64,000 bases of DNA from an uncultured Bacteroidales bacterium (GTDB taxonomy: Bacteria > Bacteroidota > Bacteroidia > Bacteroidales > Muribaculaceae), in contig CACYVC010000003.1 of the NCBI GenBank assembly GCA_902777835.1, positions 1 through 64,000 on the forward strand, given 5' to 3'. The position numbers and the translations under genes are program-made. Positions 35,501 to 41,536 of the stretch are shown here, in pieces (the first letter of the stretch is position 1; each line of letters begins with the position of its first letter). A model generated the notes under the pieces. The model was not told the origin of the DNA, did not search any database, and worked only from the letters and a program-made list of their open reading frames with translations.

Positions 35501-37227
35501 CCACCATCAATGCTATCGCCATGAAAGATGGCATGAATCCAAGTAATATGGCTACTGCCACCTACACCATTAAAGTTGCTACCCCTACCTTCACACCAGA
35601 GGCTGGCACTTATGGCGAGGTTCAGGATGTAACTATTAACTGTGCTACTAGTGGGGCTTCTATTTATTACACTACTGACAACACCGATCCAACAACTGGC
35701 TCAACACTTTATGATGGAACCGCAATCTCTGTAACTGAGACCACAACCATTAAAGCCATTGCAGTTAAAGATGGTTTGTATGACAGCGAAATTGCAACAG
35801 CTACTTATACAATAGTGTTACCATGCAAAATTCCATTCGTTGAGACTTGGAATAAGAACACTCACGGAACAGGAGCCAATAGTCCAGACGACAGTGAGCC
35901 AGCATGGAGCGGTACAATTGCTAGCAGTAAAACATCTTATGACGACAATGCTGGATGGACATATGAAGAACTTGGTGTAGGTTATCAATGTGTAAAACTT
36001 GGATCATCAAGGAATGCCGGCTCAGCAACTACTCCTGAAATAATTGTTCACAACAATACTGTCCACAAGATGACATTCAGAGCTGGCGGTTGGGGCAATG
36101 ACGACACCCATATGAACCTATCTGCCACAGGAGCAACCATCTTCAGTGATGAAGGTTGCACACAGGAAGTTACTGGTTATGACCTCGTTAATAGCGCCTG
36201 GACTAATTATACCGTATATATAAAAACAAGTGCAACATCAATGAAAATAACTTGGGCTTCCTCAATCGCTAATGATCGTTTCTTCCTTGATGAAGTAAAC
36301 ATTGATTATCTTTCTAAACCAGCTACTCTCGCCGAGATTATTTCCTTAGGTGATGAGGCTGATGGCAAGCTTTACAAGATCAGCAACGAGGAAGGACTGC
36401 TTGGTGTTTACAAGAATGGCACTTCAGTATGGTTCAAGGATAAGGAGCAGGCTGTTGACTACCAAAATCCAACTGCTTCCAGCTACGAGTACTATACTGT
36501 AGTAGAACAAAAATTAGGTTACAACATTAGTGAGAAAGACTTCGCCCAGAACAACTGGATTGAGGTTGTGTTCCCATCTGAGCAAGACTTTACCAAAAAA
36601 TACGTAAGGAACTTGACAGGTATATACTCTTGCGAGAATGGCAATCCCAAGTTAACTCTTACCGTAGCAGTTGATGAGGTGAATGATGTAACAGAGGTTC
36701 AAGTTGGTGGTCTTGCATACGAACTTAATCCATACATGGCTGTAAACTTTAGTGATAAGGATCAGACTTACACCAACAGTCAAGGCGTAACTAGTACATT
36801 CTTCTTTTCTCAGCCTAAGGCACAAGAGTATGCTCAAATCTTGTGGGCTGTATGGAACGGAACTGAGTTCATTATGCCAACAGGCGAAGATAATTATTAC
36901 GGATTCGAAGGTTCATTTACTGTCAACGACAAATTTAACTCACATGGCAGTCTTAGCAACTTAAAAGATGGAGAGATGTATAACTTCAAGGCCATCATCC
37001 GTAAGAGCACATCTAAAGCAGGTCCTTACGAGGTATATCCAACAGACCTCAATCCTAATGAGGTTATAACTGCTATAAATGTTATCAATGTCAATGGCAA
37101 AGTTAAGAGCGTTAAGTACGTGAACGTAGCAGGTATGGTAAGTGATGTTCCATTCCAGGGCGTTAACATTGTAGTAACCGAATACACCGACGGTTCTCGC
37201 ACAACTAGCAAAATGCTCCGCAAGTAA
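32563..37227 (+). CDS. large secreted multidomain protein with chitobiase-C-like and InlB-type repeats
   Basis: 1554 residues. Signal peptide near 1-23 (ending TTAWA; the start could be the Met two codons on). In order: a discoidin-like beta domain (about 35-155), an InlB/bacterial-repeat module (about 160-225, GGTVTATGAS, ITASF), a beta domain, a second such module (about 385-460), several beta modules, two CHB_HEX_C-type repeats (about 925-1085, FDPEAGTY..., FTPEAGTY..., each with YYT and EPT/DPT), a jelly-roll-like domain and the tail KSVKYVNVAGM ... DGSRTTSKMLRK. No catalytic domain is recognised. Likely a surface adhesin or polysaccharide-binding protein. Confidence 0.78.
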   Translation: MRMKKLLTFLTLLTLFFTTAWAATTVTLTQSALGLTGSYTTNTEKLLDGITYVYTDLMKNNDNIQAKASSGEIHNSTAFSGNIISVAITHFGTARATTIHGSSDGANWNQVATGNGSITGDFRGKGYKYFKITRGDNAAYWTKIEITYDDGSASTTHSLTLPTGLTGGTVTATGASDLTAIPSGTNMTVTATPSPGYTLEWMKANGTEITNPYTFSITANTTITASFVQEQASTTQWVLTSPSDLASGDVVLIVDKQSSRAMSNDNGTSAAPSATSVTLNSNKDKVSAGVTADLQWEVSKTAGSFYFALPGSGLNLYCTNTNNGVRVGTGEANAFKIQENYLYNTGTKRYLGVYNNQDWRCYTSTGGNIANTQVAFYKKVETGAHSVTVGTITGEGTITPSSGSANTGDEITVAAEPATGYELTALAYNGTAIDITSTPYTFTMPDADVTLTATFTAINYNIYRTITAQNPDDQGGWIGDWNENCNLPDGAQGTDYTVTSTYNKEVQFKAGNYEGYKILAENVTAKDANNNNVPLTVVSSDNSGIVFKFNMPASNVTISAYFTFYQPDLYLMGNAHDQNWQTTYKMDYNSSNTGREYSIRTYFAADHGEFQFEADGTRYASGAVGAYWLIGENGDYEYSTEVPLYANSDKNYRVVPGIYDIYVNKDRNKVVVTPVAVELTFSPAAGSVYQGTTVTATSNLYTLLHAINSSITESSVTNEVSLDGTTFSSSVALDNTGSATVTGKATYGYITPTATADYNVTEFPTEGQYELVTSKDDLINGGEYVILNHASPSIEGHAMSTTQNSNNRGETALIPIINNKIIPTEDTQIVTLETASNGWYLKVGDNSYLYAVSGNNYLKTGSDNTSDDYVAKISIGESSYVATIEFQTETKRYLKRNNSSNIFSCYTSGQQDVYLYKKATNVSRVETPTFDPEAGTYNETQNVTIACATDGATIYYTLDGSEPTSNSNVYSQAIPVSSTTTINAIAMKDGMNPSNMATATYTIKVATPTFTPEAGTYGEVQDVTINCATSGASIYYTTDNTDPTTGSTLYDGTAISVTETTTIKAIAVKDGLYDSEIATATYTIVLPCKIPFVETWNKNTHGTGANSPDDSEPAWSGTIASSKTSYDDNAGWTYEELGVGYQCVKLGSSRNAGSATTPEIIVHNNTVHKMTFRAGGWGNDDTHMNLSATGATIFSDEGCTQEVTGYDLVNSAWTNYTVYIKTSATSMKITWASSIANDRFFLDEVNIDYLSKPATLAEIISLGDEADGKLYKISNEEGLLGVYKNGTSVWFKDKEQAVDYQNPTASSYEYYTVVEQKLGYNISEKDFAQNNWIEVVFPSEQDFTKKYVRNLTGIYSCENGNPKLTLTVAVDEVNDVTEVQVGGLAYELNPYMAVNFSDKDQTYTNSQGVTSTFFFSQPKAQEYAQILWAVWNGTEFIMPTGEDNYYGFEGSFTVNDKFNSHGSLSNLKDGEMYNFKAIIRKSTSKAGPYEVYPTDLNPNEVITAINVINVNGKVKSVKYVNVAGMVSDVPFQGVNIVVTEYTDGSRTTSKMLRK

Positions 37228-37271
37228 TCTGTTTTTGGTAAACAAATACTGAAAGCCCTATATTTAATTAA

Positions 37272-37305
37272 GGTGCTCGCCCCACAACGGCGGGCACCTT
37301 CGTTT
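37272..37305 (+). terminator. Rho-independent terminator
   Basis: Ten-base-pair GC-rich stem 37272-37281/37289-37298 (one G-U), loop CCACAAC, then TTCGTTTTT. It ends the transcript of the large surface protein. Confidence 0.85.
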
Positions 37306-37329
37306 TTGCCATTGCTGCTCTCTTCTCTC

Positions 37330-37700
37330 CCTTGCTTCTCCTCGAACGCCGCGCTTGCGGCGCAATACTTGACCACCACTCCTTCTCCTTTCACGCCCCT
37401 CGCTGCTTCTCGAACGCCGCGCTTGCGGCGCATTACTTGACCACCGCTTAGCTCTCCACTCTCCCTTCCCCTCACCCTCACTTCTCCTTTCACTCCACTC
37501 GCTGCTTCTCGAACGCCGCGCTTGCGGCGCATTACTCGACCACCGCTTCGCGGCTCTATCCTTTTACCCCCTCTTCACTCCTTCTCTTCTTCTCACCACT
37601 TCTATCATCTCCATTTCTCCCCTTTGCCACTCCTCTCCCTTGCTTCTCTTCTATCGCCGCGCTTGCGGCGCAATACTTGACCACCACTTAGCTTCTCACT
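37330..37700 (+). repeat. REP-like array, left of the HUH transposase
   Basis: Four copies of the hairpin core CGCCGCGCTTGCGGCG at 37347-37362, 37415-37430, 37514-37529 and 37655-37670, all in the same orientation. Each is preceded by TTCT(C)(T)CGAA-type sequence and followed by CAATACTTGACCACC or a close variant. Spacers are polypyrimidine on the plus strand (CTCC/TTCT runs) and continue to 37760. Confidence 0.9.
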
Positions 37701-37849
37701 CCACTCTTCCCTCTCCACTCTTCCCTCTCCACTCTCTCCTCTCTTTTCTCTTTCTTTTTTTCATGGGGGCTGTGAGGTGGTTTATGTGTTGCGAAGCAAG
37801 CGCCTCGTTCTTTTTATTATTGCATTCTAAGACTAAAATTATCTCTTTA

Positions 37850-37881
37850 TTTGCTTAAAATGCAAAAAACTGCTATTTTTG
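37850..37881 (+). promoter_or_regulatory. consensus promoter of the HUH transposase gene
   Basis: TTTG (37850-37853), 20-base spacer, TATTTTTG (37874-37881). The ATG at 37887 is five bases downstream, so the transcript would be leaderless or nearly so. Confidence 0.85.
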
Positions 37882-37886
37882 CACCT

Positions 37887-38858
37887 ATGGATGACAATCG
37901 CAATGTGCAACGACAGCAGTGGTGGCAGCGGAATGCTGGAAAATACCAAAAGAAACCCTCGATGACTCGCCGCATGGCTGGTCATGACTATTATGGGCGA
38001 TGCATCTACATGATAACGATTGTTGTTTCTGGCCGACGTAACCTGCTGGGCACGCTCTGTGGTCCTGATGAGAACCATGTGGCATGGGTGAAGGCATCTC
38101 CCCTTGGTGATGCCGTGAAACGCTATTGGCACGAGATCCCATCGCATCACCCTCATGTGAAAGTGCTTAGAAGCCAGCTTATGCCTGATCATTTCCATGG
38201 CATCCTCTTTGTGACCGAGAAGACCGATGTGCATCTTGGCACTATCATTAACAGCTTCAAGAAGGCGTGCAGTTTCGCAGCCCGCGAGATGAATATATCC
38301 CAGCCATTGTGGGAGAGTGACTATCATGACCGCATCTTGCAAAGCAAAAACCAACTTGACCGCATGATAGACTATATAGTTGACAACCCGCGCCGGTTGT
38401 GGGTTAAGAGGAACAATAGCGATTTCTTTAAAGTGAGAAAGACGGTGGAGACTGGTGGACAGCAGGTAGAGGCTTTAGGCAACATATTCCTGCTCGACTC
38501 CCCTCTGAAAGCAGCTGTGCAATGCTCACGCAAATTGAGTGAGGAACAGATCCAAGAGCGAGTGGAGCATTTCCTGACGATGGCACAGCACGGCGTAGTG
38601 CTGGTATCGCCAGCCATCAGCCCAGGCGAGAAGAGGGTGATGAAAGCTGCACAAGCTGCTCACTGCAAGGTGATAAAGATTGTGGATAACGGCTTCACAT
38701 CACTGTCGAAACCCTCGGGCGAAGACTTTGACGCCTGCGCCCGCGGCGACTTGCTGCTCATATCACCTTTTAAACACCAGAACCAAAACACGGGCCTCAC
38801 CGAGCAGATATGCTACCACCTTAACGCCCTCGCAGCCGCTATTGCCGCTGGCGAATGA
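37887..38858 (+). CDS. REP-associated HUH (Y1) transposase with C-terminal SLOG/DprA-like domain
   Basis: 323 residues. The N-terminal 180 residues are a Y1 transposase/RAYT domain: the HUH motif is H102-F103-H104 in MPDHFHGILFV, and the catalytic Tyr is probably Y163 in MIDYIVDNPRR. RAYTs act on REP hairpins, and hairpin arrays lie on both sides here. Residues about 195-323 form a second domain (VLVSPAISPGEK, IVDNGF, KPSG, DACARGDLLLISPF) that resembles the Rossmann-like DprA/LOG (SLOG) fold; this assignment is inference. The start at 37887 was chosen because an earlier in-frame codon at 37851 overlaps the -33 element. Confidence 0.87.
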   Translation: MDDNRNVQRQQWWQRNAGKYQKKPSMTRRMAGHDYYGRCIYMITIVVSGRRNLLGTLCGPDENHVAWVKASPLGDAVKRYWHEIPSHHPHVKVLRSQLMPDHFHGILFVTEKTDVHLGTIINSFKKACSFAAREMNISQPLWESDYHDRILQSKNQLDRMIDYIVDNPRRLWVKRNNSDFFKVRKTVETGGQQVEALGNIFLLDSPLKAAVQCSRKLSEEQIQERVEHFLTMAQHGVVLVSPAISPGEKRVMKAAQAAHCKVIKIVDNGFTSLSKPSGEDFDACARGDLLLISPFKHQNQNTGLTEQICYHLNALAAAIAAGE

Positions 38859-38874
38859 GACGCAAATCGCCTTA

Positions 38875-39060
38875 GCTGCTTCTTGAACGCCGCTGCACCT
38901 CCTTCCACCTTTCCACTCATCCTCGCTTCTTCTTGAACGCCGCGCTTGCGGCGCAATACCTGACCACCACTTCGTTTCTCACTCCACTCTACCTTCTACT
39001 CCCCTCGCTGCTTCTTGAACGCCGCGCTTGCGGCGCAATACTTGACCACCACTCCTTCTC
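38875..39060 (+). repeat. REP-like array, right of the HUH transposase
   Basis: A truncated copy (CGCCGC at 38888-38893 then TGCACC) and two full copies of the core at 38938-38953 and 39020-39035, in the same orientation as the left array and with the same CAATAC(C/T)TGACCACCACT right flank. A polypyrimidine tract follows to about 39180, made of CTCTCACCTCT-type units. Confidence 0.9.
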
Positions 39061-39192
39061 CTTTCACTCCCATCTCCACTATTCTCCCTTCATCTTCCCT
39101 CTCACCTCTCTCCTCTCACCTCTCTCCTCTCACCTCTCTCCACTCTCCACTCTCCACTCTTCCCTCTCTCACCCTCCTTCTCAACTAAAAAA

Positions 39193-39220
39193 ACTTAAAA
39201 CATAACACTTATCACTTAAA
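39193..39220 (+). repeat. ACTTAnn heptamer array
   Basis: ACTTAAA ACATAAC ACTTATC ACTTAAA in 7-base register, just before the TATCTTTG -7 element (39226-39233) of the next gene. Confidence 0.7.
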
Positions 39221-39242
39221 ATCACTATCTTTGCAGTTTGAA

Positions 39243-41336
39243 ATGATGAGAATGCGGTTTCACATACTGCCGATGCTTGTGCTGGCGCTGGTGGCGCTAG
39301 TGGGTGTTGCATGCGCTAATATCGGTTCTCCCGAGGGTGGGCCACGTGACTACACACCTCCCGTGATGCTTCGCAGTAATCCTATCCCTGGCGCTGTGAA
39401 TTTCAAGGGGAAAAAGGTAGAGATCCAATTTGATGAGATTGTGAACCTCAAAGACCAGACCACGCGAGTGATAGTTTCGCCTGCGCCTAAGGAGCAACCC
39501 ATCATCCGTGCCCAAGGTAAGAAAATCACTGTGGAATTTCAGGAAGACCTGGAGCCTAACACCACCTATGTCATCGACTTCACCGACGCTATTGAAGACA
39601 ACAACGAGGGCAACGTGCTCGACGGCTTCAGCTTCGCGTTCTCTACTGGCGACCACCTTGACTCGCTGCAGGTGAGCGGTATAGTGCTGCGTGCAAACGA
39701 CCTGGAGATGATGAAAAACGTCCTCGTGGGCCTGCACAGCAACCTCAACGACTCGGCATTCACCACGCTCCCCTTCGACCGCGTGAGCCGCACAAACAGC
39801 CGCGGAGAGTTCATTTTGCGTAATGTGCCACCGGGCGAGTACCACATCTTCGCGCTTCGTGATGTTGACAACGACTACAAGATGGTGCGCACCGAGGACA
39901 TCGCCTTCCTCGATAAGGTGATAGTGCCCAGCGCCAGCGATTTCACGTCGCAAGACACTATCTTCACCTTCGACCATCGCATCGACACCATCATGACAGC
40001 AGTTCACACCGAGTTCAAGCCTAACGACGTGCTGCTGAGCCTCTTTAACGAGAACTTCCGCTCACTATACTTCAGGAAAAACGAGCGCCAAGGCGACAAC
40101 AAACTCCTCACCCTATTCTCGGCCACGCTGCCCGAGATGCCCACCACACGGGTATTGGAACCAAAAATCTACAACGACGACTGGTATAAGCTCGAGACGC
40201 GCGAAGCACAAGACTCGCTGGTATATTGGCTCACCGACTCTACCATGATCAAGGCCGATACCATCAAGCTGGAGATGACCTACATGCACACCGCCGACAA
40301 CGACTCACTCATGCTCAAGACCGACACCCTCACCTTTGCCAAGCGCCGAAACTCCAGCGAGATAAAGGAGAAGGAAAAGGCCGCCAAAGAGCGTGAGAAA
40401 CGCGAGAAAGAGCTCTCAAAGCTCGAAGAGAAACTCGCCAAGCAACAACAGGAGGGAAAAGACGTCACCGACCTTGAAGATGAGATCAGAGGACTACGCG
40501 AGACACTCAAAGCGAAACCCGTGTTGCTCACCATAACCACCAATAGCGGCTCGGCAGAAATCACCGACTCGCTGTTCATAAAAGCAGAATCACCAATAGG
40601 AAATATCGACCCTGGCGGCGTGCATCTCGAAGTAATGAACCCCGACAGCACCTGGCAGGCTGTGCAACTTCCTACCATGGTGCCAAGCAACCAATGGGAC
40701 ATCTATCGATATGTGGCACCCATGACGCTTAAACCTAATAGCGACTACCGCCTCACAATCGACTCACTCGCTGTGACATCGATTTACGGCATCGCCTGCG
40801 ACACCATTCGCGCCAACTTCAAAGTGAAAGGCGAGGAAGAATATGCCAACCTGCACGTCAACTGCCTAGGTTTTGAGGGCAAAGCTTTCGCTCAGCTGCT
40901 CAACAAGCAAGGATCTGTAGTAAGGACTGTTGATGTGCTTGGAAATTATGCCGACTTCTATGACGTGCCACCCGAATCCTACTACGTGATGATGGTTCTT
41001 GATGCCAACGGCAACGGACGATGGGATACAGGCAACTACAGCCAGCATCTGCAGCCTGAGGACGTGTTTTATTACCACAACCCTGTCAAACTCAAGAAAT
41101 TCAGCGACATGACCCTCACATGGAACATCTACGACACGCCCGTCGATAAGCAGAAGCCTGAGGAGATACGCAAATATCACCCCGAGGACCGCGACACCAA
41201 GCTGAAGAAAGAAGAAAAGAAAACTAACAACGGAGAAGAGGAAGAAGACGACGAGTTTAACAGCAACGGATTCATGAACAACAACTCCTACAGCGGTGAC
41301 AAATACCGCGACACAAAACGTGGAGTGATGAAATAG
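39243..41336 (+). CDS. Ig-like (Big_5) domain lipoprotein
   Basis: 697 residues from MMRMRFHILP. The lipoprotein-type signal ends LVALVGVAC, followed by ANIGSPEGGPRDYTPP, which is typical of this Bacteroidota family. A Big_5 (SbsA Ig-like) domain spans about 35-140 (NPIPGAVNFKGKKVEIQFDE, LEPNTTYVIDF), then a carboxypeptidase-regulatory-like segment (about 145-230). A charged coiled coil lies near 375-430. The C-terminus is Lys/Glu/Asn-rich. Outer-membrane lipoprotein of unknown role. TATCTTTG lies nine bases before the ATG; two further Met codons follow within four residues. Confidence 0.8.
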   Translation: MMRMRFHILPMLVLALVALVGVACANIGSPEGGPRDYTPPVMLRSNPIPGAVNFKGKKVEIQFDEIVNLKDQTTRVIVSPAPKEQPIIRAQGKKITVEFQEDLEPNTTYVIDFTDAIEDNNEGNVLDGFSFAFSTGDHLDSLQVSGIVLRANDLEMMKNVLVGLHSNLNDSAFTTLPFDRVSRTNSRGEFILRNVPPGEYHIFALRDVDNDYKMVRTEDIAFLDKVIVPSASDFTSQDTIFTFDHRIDTIMTAVHTEFKPNDVLLSLFNENFRSLYFRKNERQGDNKLLTLFSATLPEMPTTRVLEPKIYNDDWYKLETREAQDSLVYWLTDSTMIKADTIKLEMTYMHTADNDSLMLKTDTLTFAKRRNSSEIKEKEKAAKEREKREKELSKLEEKLAKQQQEGKDVTDLEDEIRGLRETLKAKPVLLTITTNSGSAEITDSLFIKAESPIGNIDPGGVHLEVMNPDSTWQAVQLPTMVPSNQWDIYRYVAPMTLKPNSDYRLTIDSLAVTSIYGIACDTIRANFKVKGEEEYANLHVNCLGFEGKAFAQLLNKQGSVVRTVDVLGNYADFYDVPPESYYVMMVLDANGNGRWDTGNYSQHLQPEDVFYYHNPVKLKKFSDMTLTWNIYDTPVDKQKPEEIRKYHPEDRDTKLKKEEKKTNNGEEEEDDEFNSNGFMNNNSYSGDKYRDTKRGVMK

Positions 41337-41400
41337 AGCCTGCGCACTATTTCAAAACCACGACTGAAAAACCAAAAAATCTAAACAAGTGGTAAAAAAA

Positions 41401-41488
41401 TTTTTCCAAGTTAATAATTTGTTGTATATTTGCAGGCTGAAACTAAAAAATGTGCTTTTTTCATGCCATTTCGACATGTAAAAAGCAC
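41401..41488 (+). promoter_or_regulatory. secDF promoter and structured leader
   Basis: TATATTTG (41425-41432) is a -7 match with T-rich sequence at the -33 place. The roughly 100-base leader contains a hairpin: 41452-41465 pairs with 41475-41488 (14-base arms, one mismatch). No U-run follows the right arm. Confidence 0.6.
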
Positions 41489-41536
41489 TGATAGCCATTG
41501 AATTAAATAAACAAACATAATTAATAATTTTTTGAA

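Noticed and set aside
36961..37245. 94-residue minus-strand ORF
   Set aside because: Lies fully antisense to the 3' end of the large surface protein gene, with no promoter or domain.
37026..37532. 168-residue minus-strand ORF over the REP array
   Set aside because: Its repeated Arg/Gly-rich segments are just the translation of the REP units and purine-rich strand; it also runs into the 3' end of a real gene.
37330..37700. CRISPR array or tRNA-like cluster
   Set aside because: Spacing is irregular (68, 99, 141 bases) and the repeat is a hairpin with a transposase beside it, which fits REPs.
37887..38858. Active IS200/IS605 insertion sequence
   Set aside because: No tnpB, no clear left and right ends, and the protein is of the REP-associated type with an extra domain.
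41452..41488. Transcription terminator upstream of secDF
   Set aside because: The right arm is not followed by a U-run and the stem lies downstream of the secDF promoter, so a leader structure is the better reading.
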